A stretch of 64,000 bases of DNA, taken from Bolinopsis microptera. Taxonomy: Eukaryota; Ctenophora; Tentaculata; Lobata; Bolinopsidae. The stretch covers positions 1,482,879 through 1,546,878 of the forward strand of contig NC_087080.1 of NCBI RefSeq assembly GCF_026151205.1, given 5' to 3'. Positions 19,234 through 30,308 of the stretch are shown here, in pieces (positions within the stretch are counted from its first letter, which is position 1; each line of letters opens with the position of its first letter). Made by a program: the position numbers and the translations under genes. Below the pieces are notes generated by a model. That model searched no databases, was not told where the DNA came from, and saw only the letters and a list, made by a program, of their open reading frames with translations.

Positions 19234-21365
19234 CTGAAAAGTGTAGTTATGTAGTCCCTAATCTCTTGAGAGGAAATGAAAAAAGTACTCGGTATATCGG
19301 AGGTACCCGGTACATAACGGTTTGACTGTCGTGTGGTGTGGGACTTCAAAACACAAGAGATATTCCTTCCCTAATTGTCAACCGTAATTACAACTCTGCA
19401 GTCTGCAATGTAGTGTTGATTAATGTGCTAACTAGATAACCAGGCAGGATATCCTTGCTCTGCGACTGGTTTTAAATGGTTTAAATGAAGTACTGTAACG
19501 GAGTGCTTTATGAATGACCAGATTTAGATTTAATGAAATTAATATATAATATAAACCTCATTAACAGCTTCAATAATTTATATTCTTACTTTTGTGGCTA
19601 GGGCCCTGGCTTTGTCGCTATTGTTTTATGTTATACGTGGATAATATACTTAAATGGTAAAATATATACTATGGTAATATAAATAATCATAATAACATAA
19701 TCTGATGGACCAAATGTATTGTTTATTATCTTAAGTTATTGTATCCTTTAAATGGCTCTGCATAGCTACTTTATAATTAATTTGCCTTTTGTAATTAAGT
19801 GGCTCATTTTAATTGTAAATAACAATGTTATCCCAATTTTTTCGTCTTCATTGCGTCTCAATTTCATTGAAAATTGTTTATTAAAAAACATTTATTAAGC
19901 GTGTTTTTTTTTAAAACCCATGTACCAGGAGGTGACTAGGATATTACTTCCTCTCTCTCTACTCTCTAGGATCCATTACAGCTTACTTTACAAATCTATC
20001 TTGAAATAACTTGTATTATAAGTTTAGATCTGAATAATGGTGGGGGGAGAACTTTTTAATATCTTCACCCTTCTGCCATCCCAGCCTGGTTAAGTTGTTA
20101 TAATTTAAACCAACTTCATTCCAGTAACCAATCAAAACACTGAATTGCTTTCTTGTATTCAGATAGGATAGGCGTCTTCCATTAAATATCGTTCTTACTA
20201 AGCTAGTAATGTTCTAATAAGGTAAGTTACTGGGTAGTCTCTCTGTATCTCATGTTTTCTTTTTAGCTCCTCGATATAACTGTTATAAAACCGAGTCCCA
20301 ATTTAAGTGATTACAGCCCTAGGACTCTTTTTAGAGAATGTCATGCTTATTGGGATCGTAAACTTTGGAGAACAATTGATATCAGCTCTAAATGATTATA
20401 ATGCCACTAACATCGGACCAAGGTCGCGTCAGGGACAGGAAACCAGTATAGTTAGAGTTGCTATTATATCCAAAATTGGAGAAGGTCTTAAGTTCTTACA
20501 GTCCTCCGTTTTGTCGGTATGCTGTGTTTAATTCATTAAACTCATTTTCATTGAAGAGTGCGGGAGGAAAGGGACATCAACCAGTATTGTTTCCTATTAC
20601 CGATTGTCCCCACTATTGTGATGTCACTTCACACTTGAGTCTGAGAGGATTGGAACAATTAAATGTGGAATGGAGTGGAATGTGGGGTTGAGGATCTTGA
20701 TGTGCCGTTAACAATTCTCGGAATGTAACAAAACATGTGTACAATCCTGGCACTGTGGCAACATATTGATAGAATGTGGAAAATGGTTTATTGTTGGTTT
20801 TGGTTGGAATGTGGAGCTGGCAAAACCATTTTTAAAAGTTTTTTAACAATACAATTGCTGCGGGAATAAAGAGATATCAGAATAACTGAGAGTATGACAC
20901 TGATATTTAAGGCTTCTTTTTTTGTTACAACAACAATGCATCGAACTTTACGTTTCTTCTTTACCAAATGTATTCATCTAATATGTACTCAGGGAATGCT
21001 CACTTTAGATTGAGGAAATTTCACCTCGTTCGATACCTTCTTCTTTGAGGCCAAACAAATGAAGCTTGAGTCTTCCTTTATTATTACATAAAGAGAGCAT
21101 ATTGTGATAGAGGATCTAATATTTGATCCATCCTTAAAATGGCGACAAGTGGCGAGTCAATATCTTATAGTCTACATTAGTGGGGGTCAAATTCAGTATC
21201 TCGAGCTCCACAAAGAGAATCCCTGACCTCTCCTGACCACCAGTCGGTTGTGCCGAACCCTAAGTAGGAGGGAGTATTATACCCTCTAACTCTCATTAGC
21301 CTGCACTGGGATGAATAATAAGCCACAATCTAAACCTCTGTGAGGATACCAGGCAAGGTCAGCGA
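19234..21365. other. mostly unique DNA, no confident gene
   Basis: Upstream exons of the hydrolase would lie here on the minus strand, but I could not recognise any. A plus-strand frame around 20540-20690 has codon-like composition but no known motif. AT-rich stretches, for example at 19560-19920, look non-coding. Confidence 0.35.
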
Positions 21366-21626
21366 GCTGGAAGCCAGTTTTACAAGTTCTAATCGGACGT
21401 ATCAGAGTTACTTCAGCTATTGAGTTATGTCCAATTGAGGGTAAGACTGGATCTGGAGGAGTAATTTAATCACCATCGAAATAAATTCTATCGGTATTTT
21501 GTCGAGCTGAATATCCTGCACCCTTTGAACATCCTCAATTTGCTTGAATCTCAAAAATGGTGAGCTGGACGCCATTCTTACAGGTTCTTATTGGACGTAT
21601 CAGAGTAACTTCAGCTATTGAGTTAT

Positions 21627-23948
21627 AAAGCAATGAAAGGCATTAGTTTGGTCAAATCAAACGGAACATATGCTATCAGACTTTCAACTGACTATGGCAG
21701 GGTTAAAACAGTTTTAACGCTAGCAACGATCCCCTTTTACATAGTTCCACTAAAATGATAATTTAAGATTAAATATGTATACTGTATAGTGATAGGTAGA
21801 TAAAGTAAAAAATGTAATAAAACGGTAGGAATAAAGTATACTAAGCAAACGTAGTCGATACGTCATAAAACGAACTGGCCCAAACTCCAATTTCTCCCGC
21901 GTAATTTCCCGCGTAATTCTAAGACTCCGATTTGCGCCGCCGCAAAGTTATTATAAAACTAAATTCAACACGTGCGACAAATATTTTGCAACATTAGAAA
22001 AGGATACCATAGGTCAAGCTATGGCATTAATATATTTCCACACCCAATACCAAACTTATTCTTTAGCCCGTGCCTCTTTACCACTGATAAGTATATTTTA
22101 CTAAGACGATCCCGTCTAAAACCCAACTCAATTAAATCATCAGTAAACTTCAAAACTCTATCAGAAAAAGCAACAACGTTATTACAGATCCTAGAATATC
22201 TCACAACCTGTGAACAGTACGTGCCATATAATACACTACTAGCTTGATTACTCATCAAAGGTTGAAACTTGACCACTTTAAAACCAAACTTATCCCTTTT
22301 ATCATAAACTCTACAAGAAAACTTCCCCTCGCTATTTATCGAAATATCAAGATCTAATACATTGGCGGCACTATCTACTTCATTTTCCTTATTAAGAGTA
22401 AGAGAGTCTGGATATATCAACTTAAAATATTCCTCTAAGTAACCATCAGAGTTAAGGGTAGTAATATCATCTATAAGTCTAAATGTATTATTTAACTTCT
22501 TTACAATATAGTATCTACTTTTATACGTACTGTCTAGGAAACTGTTCTCAAAATACCAAAGTGTTAAGTTAGCAATATATGGACCAGGGTTGATTCCAAA
22601 AGGTACACCGATATGTTGCCGATATAAGATCTCTCCTACTTTAAAGTAACAATTATCCAGTAGAAACTCAACACATTTAATCAACTTAACTTCATCAAAA
22701 GCCACAGTCCCATCTCTAAAGCTATTAACCCAAGCAGACCCTTTATCGTAAACAGCTATAAACTTCTTTTCACTATTCCTAAAGGCTAATTTAACAGTAA
22801 ACTTGAGAGCATCCTTGATATCTTTATGGGCTAAATTCGTGTGTAAAGTAGAAAAATCAAAAGTTTGGATGTTTCTCGCTAAGCTATTATCATTAATTTT
22901 ATCTAAAGCTTCTAAAATCGGTTTATTATTCAAAATGACCCAATTCCTATTAACTCCTGTTACTTTAAACAACATGTTAGTATATCTGCAGATCTCTGAA
23001 TAAACAGCCTTTAAGGCTAAAGAAATCTTTACTGCCAAGGGCTTAATACTACAATTAGCATAAGAAATAACATACCTAAGGCTAAACTTTAAAATTGGCT
23101 TATGAAATTTAGGACTCGAAAACATGTGAGGTAAAATATCAATATTAGAATCTATTTTTATCCCAACGTCTTCTATGAACTTGAAAATATCTCTGTTAAT
23201 ATCACGAACTTCATGCTCCCCACTAACATCATCAATACCCTCATTAGATTGACACTCTTGTATAATATCACTTAAATAATAATGTTTACAAATAATAGCG
23301 ACGTTCTTAGTTGCTTTGTCCACCGGACATAAAACAAAATACTTTCTGATAAACGCTAATACTTCACAAGCTTTATCATTACTAAACACAGATTTCCGTT
23401 TAAGCTGTTTAGGATATTTCATTTTAAGAGCTTCAGTATTCTTCTTAACAATATCACTAAATTCATTAAACCAACCATTTAAACATGCACTATCGATTTT
23501 CTCTTTCCTACTCCAAGGTTTTAAGATTTCTTTAACATTATCTATTACCGAATTACAATTCTTATCAAAATCAATCGTTTTAGGTTCTTTATAAGAAGGA
23601 CCTTTCTCTAACAGACTTCTCAAGGCGTCGTGCTTTACAAAATTAACATCCCCAGTCACAACATGACCACAATCCTGATTTACGAAATCAGTAAACATAT
23701 GACATTTGCATTCTAAAGGTTCAGTGTCTCCCTTAACAACGTTATTATAATCAAATAACTTCTTAGAAACATTATCAGTACCTTTATATACAACAGTAGG
23801 TTCTTTAATGTTACAAAAATTAACAAACGATTTCAAACTAGGAGATCTAAAAACTCTAGGTAAATTTAACATTTCAATACCCTTGTTCACAAAATCAATA
23901 GAACATAAAACTTTAGGCTTACGGACGCTCTTACTTTTATCAGTTCTC
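21627..23948 (-). mobile_element. Penelope-like retroelement, 7-bp target duplication
   Basis: The insert is flanked by the direct repeat GAGTTAT (21620-21626 and 23949-23955). The right palindrome arm has the uninterrupted site (gaacataactcaatagctg near 53716), which proves the boundaries. It holds one long reverse transcriptase frame and about 390 bp of 3' sequence, with no endonuclease domain. The RT frame stays open through its 5' junction into the flank, so the 5' end is probably truncated. Confidence 0.88.
22019..23890 (-). CDS. Penelope-like reverse transcriptase
   Basis: The frame covers 623 codons and continues upstream without a stop past 23948. Features in order: an N-terminal region with a C-K-C-H cluster and HVVTGDVNFVKHDALR; CPVDKATKNVAIICKHYY near residue 190; RT motif A FDFSTLHTNL near 343; motif B GVPFGINPGPYIANL near 427; motif C RLIDDI near 470, in place of the usual YIDD; and LDLDIS plus YDKRDKFGF near 520, typical of Penelope-like RTs. 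It ends after the thumb with no C-terminal GIY-YIG domain. Some Penelope-like groups (Naiad-type) carry GIY-YIG at the N-terminus, so truncation may have removed it; that is inference. The first in-frame ATG in the element is near 23872. The start at 23890 is a GTG and not a credible initiation site. Confidence 0.9.
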   Translation of the reverse strand: MNKGIEMLNLPRVFRSPSLKSFVNFCNIKEPTVVYKGTDNVSKKLFDYNNVVKGDTEPLECKCHMFTDFVNQDCGHVVTGDVNFVKHDALRSLLEKGPSYKEPKTIDFDKNCNSVIDNVKEILKPWSRKEKIDSACLNGWFNEFSDIVKKNTEALKMKYPKQLKRKSVFSNDKACEVLAFIRKYFVLCPVDKATKNVAIICKHYYLSDIIQECQSNEGIDDVSGEHEVRDINRDIFKFIEDVGIKIDSNIDILPHMFSSPKFHKPILKFSLRYVISYANCSIKPLAVKISLALKAVYSEICRYTNMLFKVTGVNRNWVILNNKPILEALDKINDNSLARNIQTFDFSTLHTNLAHKDIKDALKFTVKLAFRNSEKKFIAVYDKGSAWVNSFRDGTVAFDEVKLIKCVEFLLDNCYFKVGEILYRQHIGVPFGINPGPYIANLTLWYFENSFLDSTYKSRYYIVKKLNNTFRLIDDITTLNSDGYLEEYFKLIYPDSLTLNKENEVDSAANVLDLDISINSEGKFSCRVYDKRDKFGFKVVKFQPLMSNQASSVLYGTYCSQVVRYSRICNNVVAFSDRVLKFTDDLIELGFRRDRLSKIYLSVVKRHGLKNKFGIGCGNILMP

Positions 23949-24550
23949 GAGTTATGTTCAATTGAAATTAGAAGGGTAAGACTGGATCTAGAGGAGTAAT
24001 TTTAGGGCCTACGAAATAACTTCTATCGGTATTTTGTCGAGTTGAACAACTTGCACCCTTTGAACATCCTCGATTTGCTTGAATCTCAAACATGTTGAGC
24101 TGAGTGAGTTTGGTGCTTCTTCACAAGTCGCAAACTCCTGAAGGAACTTGCCGACATTGTAGAGACCTGAGATCTCGACTAAAATTGATTTTCCACTGTT
24201 TATATTAAAGGAGCACACATTTAGAACTCCTTCCATACTCCTTCAGGACTATATTGACGATAATTTTACGTGTTAATGATTGCTGAAAAATATGGGCGTG
24301 GCCCAGGTCAATATTTCCAGACACCGTAGAGTCACACATTTTTGTTGGTTGTTCCTGACCCCATACAGCAACAAATTAGATACGATCCCTAATTATTTTA
24401 GCAACTAATGGTAATGTTTTTTTTTGTTGGGGACTGGCCCGTGGTACCAGCCAATGTTTACTCAACAAAAAAAAAATATCAATGGTAATAAGAAATTCAT
24501 CCCCCTGGGGCACATGCATAAATATAAAATGGGTCATACATCAGTATTCC

Positions 24551-24692
24551 GACGGCAGTACGGCGGCAGTACGGCGGCAGTACGGCGGCAGTACGGCGGC
24601 AGCACGGCGGCAGTACGGCGGCAGTACGGCGGCAGCACGGCGGCAGTACGGCGGCAGCACGGCGGCAGTACGGCGGCAGCACGGCGGCAGTA
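24551..24692. repeat. 11-bp minisatellite in the left inverted end
   Basis: Thirteen or so copies of cggcggcagta, with some agcac variants. The 11-bp period makes all frames open and gives false proteins of repeated RRQYGGSTAAV. Confidence 0.95.
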
Positions 24693-24904
24693 TAGTGACA
24701 ACACTTATATCAGACTTTTGATCCAATTATTTCATGAGTTTGATGATTAGTTCACATTGATTTGTCAATTAAAGAGACGATTTTGATGATTTGTCAATTA
24801 ATATATTTGGATAAATCAATATTAGTTGTAAATAAGTTCATACAATATCATTATATAACTTTAAATCAGTAACTGTCATCCTGGAGCAATAAAATAATTT
24901 ACAT

Positions 24905-25480
24905 TTAGAGAATCTTTCCAGCAGCAATTGCGAGTCGTTTCTTCTCCAGAAAGTCACTCTGCTTGAGGATAGCCCCACATCGGTTAGAGAGAATCTGCTG
25001 GTTGATCCTTTCAGTCCGCTCCTCCTTGAGAATCTGTTTGATGAGACTGCCGAATCGTGGTCTATCAAGGATAATCAGCTCTGCTATCTTATTCTTGGTG
25101 TAGAAGGATCTTTCAGGGATTCGTTTCTGTTTCAGGAACTTTGAGAGGCTGATGGAGGTATCAGGACGGTTGGCAAAGTCTCTGTGCACTCTGTTGTAGG
25201 AGGATAAGGCTTCGCCAGCTACAGAGGAGTGGGAGTAGGTTTCATCAGTGTTCAGACGGCGTCTACTAGGTGGTGGTGAGGAACTGGAAGAGGGTCGGGT
25301 AGGTGTAACCACAGGTCTTACTAGGCGAGCATTATCAGTATCTGGTGGAGTAGCTCCTCCTCTTCTGTTCGAACAGGAGGGGCACCGTCTTTTTGTCGGC
25401 AGGATCTTCATATCCAGTAGATATTGACAGCAGTTCTCTTCTGTTGAGAATATCCCAGTCGCTAAAAGTTCGAGATACAA
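24905..25480 (-). CDS. transposon-borne protein: half zinc ribbon plus an unknown helical domain
   Basis: A 191-codon frame in the centre of the TIR element, open upstream to an acceptor-like attgcag near 25500. Residues 11-36 (FSTEENCCQYLLDMKILP, then RRCPSC) resemble the N-terminus of IS1016/Merlin-type transposases, where a short helix leads into the first half of a zinc ribbon. The second CxxC and the DDE domain are absent. A Pro/Ser-rich linker follows (about 40-85), then a basic, helix-forming C-terminal domain (about 90-191: DFANRPDTSISLSKFLKQKR, FYTKNKIAELIILDRPRFG, KKRLAIAAGKIL) that I do not recognise; it could bind nucleic acid. A TTG at 25480 is not a credible start, so translation may need splicing or begin upstream. 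Function unknown. Confidence 0.5.
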   Translation of the reverse strand: MYLELLATGIFSTEENCCQYLLDMKILPTKRRCPSCSNRRGGATPPDTDNARLVRPVVTPTRPSSSSSPPPSRRRLNTDETYSHSSVAGEALSSYNRVHRDFANRPDTSISLSKFLKQKRIPERSFYTKNKIAELIILDRPRFGSLIKQILKEERTERINQQILSNRCGAILKQSDFLEKKRLAIAAGKIL

Positions 25481-25696
25481 AAGATACCAGAAGTACCTGC
25501 AATGAATCTGAATTATTTTAATATTTTATTGCTCCAGGGTGACAGTTACTGATTTAAAGTTATAATGATATTGTATAAACTTATTTACAACTTATTGATT
25601 TCTCAAAATATGTTTTTAATTGACAAATCAATTTGAACTAATCATCAAACTCATGAAATAATTGGATCAAAAGTCTGATATAAGTGTTGTCACTAT

Positions 25697-25850
25697 ACTG
25701 CCGTGGCACTGCCGTGGCACTGCCGCGGGACTGCCGCCGTACTGCCGCCGTACTGCCGCCGTACTGCCGCCGTGCTACCGCCGTACTGCCGCCGTGCTGC
25801 CGCCGTGCTGCCGCCGTACTGCCGCCGTACTGCCGCCGTACTGCCGTCGG
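25697..25850. repeat. 11-bp minisatellite in the right inverted end
   Basis: The inverted counterpart (tactgccgccg) of the minisatellite at 24551-24692, with several degenerate units (ccgtggcactg) on its inner side. Copy numbers in the two ends are similar but not identical, so they evolve partly independently. Confidence 0.95.
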
Positions 25851-26130
25851 AATACTGATGTATGACCATAAAATGTAAAGGAAATCTCAAACTATTCAAT
25901 TTAGACTCTACCGGTAAAGTATGCAATGAAGGTTTATAACTTAAAGTTTTATTTTCCAATGGTTAATAGGTAAAGATAAGAAAAGTAAAACAAGACTGAG
26001 CACTTCAAAATTTGTAGAATTTGTAACTTGATTTGAAATCGCGGCGATAAAAAAGAATGTCCTATGTTGGCAGTGTAATTGATGAGATATGCGACGTTTA
26101 TTGAGTGATGCATAAGTGTGTGCATATAAT

Positions 26131-27110
26131 CTAAGATGTAGAGACAAGGTTATTATCGGCATTTTGGTTTATGTTACGCTTTGATTTTCTTAGTCCTGTT
26201 ATACAATATAACATGAAATTAGGCCAATCGTCTTCGATGTTTTCATTTTGCTGATCGACGAGCATAGTTTTTATACAAGTTTTGTAAATGTTCAGGTTAA
26301 ATAGACTAGGCGGGGAAGTTGCTGCAACATTATATCGGTTTATTGCTAATAATGGACCTTTAAAAAATACTGAGTTGTTGTAAGGGTGTTGACCATACTT
26401 ATCTGACCATTGTGTAGTGAGAATAGAATCCAGGTTAGTATTAAATAATGGTGCGCTTTTGGGAATTGTTTTCTTGAGAGACAATGGTACTAGATTAGGA
26501 AAGTTTTTCAATTTATGCATTAAAATGAGTGCGTTCTTTACAATGATACTGTGTACTGTCAATATTTTATGTGAATAAAAGCCAGACTTGGTACTTGCTG
26601 GGGGGATGCCGTCCTTGTACCAGTAATTGACGAAACCAGGTAATACTGCTCGAAGGCCCATTTTCTGTTTTACAAAAAGCGATTCAATATGAGACTTGGC
26701 AGCAAAACCCCATACAAGGCTGCAATAATTAAGGTGTGACTGCACAAAACTTTGATAAATTTGAAGACGTGCTTCGAGAAGGCAGATATTTTTTAAGTTT
26801 GTACATGACTCCTATGTATCTGGACATTTTCATTTTCATGGCAGAAATATGATGGGACCAGTTTAGTTTATCATCTATTATAACTCCTAAAAAACGGGCT
26901 TCTGTTTTTCTCTCAATTGTGACACCAGAAATTGCCACATCACGATAATTAAGATTTCTTTGTCGAGAGAAGATCATATAATTTGTTTTCTTAAGGTTGA
27001 GAGCTAAACCATTATTATCTACCCATTTAACTAAAGCATCGCTAAGAGTTATTAGTTTATCGTAAACTTCATTAAGATGTTCTCCTATCAGGAAGATGTT
27101 GGCATCATCT
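26131..27110 (-). pseudogene. C-terminal reverse transcriptase of a CR1/L2/RTE-like LINE, frameshifted
   Basis: On the minus strand the frame starts at the junction with the RT catalytic motif FTDDANIF, then NGLALNLKKTNYMIFSR and ARFLGVIIDDKLNWSHHI, which are conserved in LINE RT palm and thumb regions. It shifts frame near 26735 and continues with LNYCSLVWGFAAKSHI, KGPLLAINRYNVAATSPPS and DWPNFMLYCITGLRKS to a stop at 26131. The same C-terminal block, diverged, is present at 43389-43860. The 5' two-thirds of the RT and the endonuclease are missing and the frame is broken, so it is inactive. Confidence 0.85.
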
Positions 27111-27453
27111 GTGAATCGCCCTAGGGAGAGGTCTAAAGTGGCCCTAATTTAGCTTAGTTTATATTTAAACGATCTGTTACTGTGACCAACTTTCGACAAA
27201 TAATGGCTGCAATTTGGTTAATGTTGGTTTGACGACCCTATAATGATGCTAGTTTCAATGGGCCTTAATATCACCATGGTTATTGACATTTAAATTAAGG
27301 CGAATCAGAAGTCAAAATTATGTGGATACTAAATAGAAAATTTTGTTCAAGGTGGTACAGTTGGAAAAAAACCCGTGACGATAAAAGGTGAACAGCAGTT
27401 AACCTCTTCTGGCCCTTCTCCGGGATCAGGTCAGCAAATGTCAGGGTTATAAT

Positions 27454-28320
27454 CAGTGGTCGACCGGGGGCAGGATTCTGACCGGGGCCGGGGAGCCCCA
27501 ATATAGCCGGGGCCGGGAAATCTTCCATTTTTCCGGGGCCGGCGCAGGGGCCGGGGGTAGTTTACCAAACTGTAGTCAGAAATTGAAACATGAATTTGAT
27601 AATAATTTAGGCTGGTGTGATGCAATCGGGAAGGATTAAACTCGAGGTGCGGCTTATTCTCACCGACTTGAGGATTAAACCACAACTTCGTGCTGTGAAC
27701 CAACTCGGGATAATCCTCAGGTCATACATAATTTCTAATCCTCAACTCGGAACTGAGGATAACCCTCAGCTGCTACAGTGCTATTTAATCTGGACCATGG
27801 TAAAATTTTGTTACTGGATAGTAGCAAAATGTTTACTTTTTACCATGGTTTTAATGTTAGGCTTTGTACTTTGTAGTTTACGTTGAGCCGTTATAGTTTT
27901 AGCTGCAGTGGAGTAGTTTTACTTTCTAGTTTCTACGTACGAGATGTTTTATCGCAAATTTCTTTATCGGGGACGATTAATTGAAAAGTCCGATACTGAG
28001 GAAGAACCACGGTTTTTATGTTACTAGCCGTAGTCTAATTTAAGCCAATTGTTTCAACTTTGAAATCTCATAATTACCATTAAATTGTGTTTGATTTTTT
28101 AAATTAATTAAATGTGCCAAAATCATTCATGAAATCCCCGGCTGTGCCCCCGGTATATGTATGGTTTTTGGCCGGGGCCGGGAGTAAATTTATTGACCGG
28201 GGACGGGGCCGAGGTTTACCCCCGACGAATTGCCAAATAATTTTGGCCGGGGCCGGGAAGGGCCGGGGTTGCGATTTTGGCTGGGGCCCCGGCAGGGGCC
28301 AGGGCCCCGGTCGACCACTA
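27454..28320. mobile_element. hAT-type non-autonomous element, GC-rich ends (left arm)
   Basis: Ends CAGTGGTCGACCGGGG and CCCCGGTCGACCACTA form 16-bp inverted repeats with one mismatch, flanked by the 8-bp duplication GTTATAAT (27446-27453 and 28321-28328). The sister repeat units read gttataatctactt without the insert. An 8-bp duplication and CAGTGG ends fit the hAT superfamily. There is no transposase. It is present in both palindrome arms, so it predates the duplication. Confidence 0.85.
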
Positions 28321-29344
28321 GTTATAATCTACTTGACATAGATACTTGTAACAACATGGTCCATAATTTTTGTTTACGTCATGCTGGTGACAGTATGAGT
28401 AAAGGACCAGCAATAACGAGGGAGGAGTCTAAAGTGGCCCTTATTTAGCTTAGTATATCCACCAGCGTGCGCTTTTTCGCATAGCGGGCTCTCACCAGCC
28501 CGCTGTCAAAGGGCCCGATATCTCTACAGCCCGCTCATGATATAGCCCGCTAACAAGTGACATTTAATTTGACCATTAGCAATATAGCCCGGAGTTCTCT
28601 AAAATATTTTCAGTTTCTGTATCGTCTCCATGTGAAATTCCATAAGACAACAACTGACAAGTTTCTCAGAACTATAGTTGAAACCGGTTTAATTCATTAA
28701 CGATGAATTCAATTGCAATAATCGTACAGTGAGCTAATTAGTGTAGTTTCTGTTTCTAAATTCCCACGGCAATATGCAGTGGATGTAAAGAATGTATCAA
28801 CTGTAAACTCTGAGCTCACCCTCTATCGGACGCTATATCAGTTGTCACGCAGTTTGCCATGATTGGCTCATAATTAACACGTGACACTGACAAACTGTTA
28901 CTATGATTACCAAATTCGTGGAGACGTTCAGACTTAATTCTAAGCCGGTGATCTCTATTATAGTATCGATAATTGTTTTGTGTTTACCATTTCAGTTGTG
29001 TTTACCATTTTCATTTCACTAGTTCAGTCGATAAATCTTGAAATGTAGGCCGAAATTTTACGTGTTATTCTATTGTGTTCCCGAAAGATATTTTGCCCTG
29101 TTTTTGTTTTGAAACTGCCATTTAAATTGATTTTATGAATTTGATCTTTAACTTTCATATTAAATGTCCATGATCAGACTGTGATCTCGAGCTCTCTGGG
29201 TTTACTACTTTTAAGTGTCCAGCCACTCAGTAGCTGCTACAGAAACTGTAGTAACTGGTTACCCGGGTAACACTGGTTACCCAGGTAACTGACATGATAA
29301 TGACAACTAACTTGGTAGTAGAGGGCTCTGTGGCGACTGGTGGT

Positions 29345-29572
29345 GCTTGTTCTGGTTCCAGGGAGGGAGAGGGGAGAGAGGTAGAGAAGTATAGAGGAAG
29401 AGTAGGAGAGAAAGAGAGGGAGAGGAGGAGAGAGGGAGATAAAGAGAGAGGGATAGAGGGAGAGAGGGACGTAAGGAGAGTGGGAGAAGGAGAAAAGAAG
29501 ATAGGGAGAGAGTGAGAGAGGGATAAAGGGATAGAGGGAGAGAGGGAGAGAAGGAGAGAGGGAGAGGGCCTA
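29345..29572 (+). repeat. purine-rich (GGGAGA)n tract
   Basis: Almost pure purine on the plus strand, mirrored at 50815-51030. Its open frames on both strands are composition artefacts. Confidence 0.9.
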
Positions 29573-30308
29573 TATTTTGATCGTTTACATTAAAATATGT
29601 ACCTGAAACAATGAGCTGAAACATTGTTTGATAGCAGCCGGTTTTTCGTTCTATAGTCAGTCATTTTGGCCTGTTTTACATCTTAAACCAAAAGCAACAT
29701 GATTTTTTCGTAACTTTTCTGAAATCTTGTACATTAATTTGCTGTGATTGTTGCAAACTGAAGCTTCGTGATAAACGCCCGCTGGTGGATATACGCGATA
29801 TCATTCCTCGCCTCGAGGGCGGAACTATCGTATTAGAAACTTGTCATACGTTGTATGACCCGCCGCGCACGAGTGCGACCGTGGGGGTCACCACGTGATA
29901 CAATTAGAAACATGTTGAAAGTAAAAGTGAAACTAAATTAAAAACGGATCTCTTGAAGAAACTAAAGTAAAAACTAATATCTGTAAGAAAAAGCTCACGC
30001 TGGTGGATATAATCCACATCACCTCGACCCGCTGGCGGAAAAATCGTATAGCACTCGGGCCCGATGGGCCCTCCGTGCAATACGAAAATATGTCCTCCTC
30101 GGGCTAGCGCCCTCGGGGACATATGAAATATTGCACGCGCGTGCGCACGCGTGCAATATTTTGTTCAGCCCGCAACTTGTCATACGTTGTATGACCCACC
30201 GCGCACGAGTGCGCGGCTCCCCCTGTATCGTCGAAACTCTAGTGAAGCGACCGTATGTGTCACCACGTGAGTCTTCGGTGATATGTATATTATATATCGC
30301 CGCGAGGG

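Larger units (their letters stand above)
21366..24240 (-). repeat. about 165-bp tandem repeat units (left arm), split by the Penelope element
   Basis: Units run cagctcgccatttttgag, gattcaagcaaattgagg, then acaaaataccgatagaa and taactcaatagctgaagt on the minus strand. Units lie at 21366-21626 and 23949-24240, with the Penelope-like element between them. The right arm carries the same array without interruption at 53438-54345, where four to five units can be counted. Confidence 0.8.
24532..25867. mobile_element. 1336-bp TIR transposon with minisatellite-bearing long inverted ends (Merlin-like?)
   Basis: The ends GGTCATACATCAGTATTC (24532) and its reverse complement (to 25867) are flanked by an 8-bp direct repeat ATAAAATG (24524-24531 and 25868-25875). 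Inverted repeats of about 350 bp each contain an 11-bp minisatellite. The central 0.6 kb carries a 191-codon minus-strand frame. An 8-bp duplication, GG-starting ends and a zinc-ribbon N-terminus like that of IS1016/Merlin transposases suggest a Merlin-type element, but no DDE catalytic region is present. It is nested in the LINE at 24417-27110. Confidence 0.8.
24417..27110 (-). mobile_element. 5'-truncated LINE in the left arm, containing a nested TIR transposon
   Basis: The right arm reads continuously across this point (rc: aactaatggtaatg then gtgaatcgcc), so 2694 bp are extra here. On the minus strand the insert begins within an RT domain (FTDDANIF) and ends with a 3' region closing in ccccaac and an A-run at 24417-24425, as expected for a LINE tail. 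A related copy lies at 42979-43862. No clear target duplication is seen. The last bases before the junction (LGRF) still read in frame with the RT, so the 5' border has a few bases of ambiguity. Confidence 0.8.

Noticed and set aside
24540-25870. CRISPR-like array (regular short repeats)
   Set aside because: The repeats are directly adjacent 11-bp minisatellite units without spacers, in eukaryotic DNA.
24424-25959. RRQYGGSTAAV-type repetitive proteins
   Set aside because: They are products of the 11-bp minisatellite, open in all frames because 33 is a multiple of both 11 and 3.
27431-28448. Open frames of 72-90 codons in the hAT element, mirrored at 51924-52937
   Set aside because: Their conservation between arms only reflects the recent duplication. 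They lack known motifs and cross element ends.
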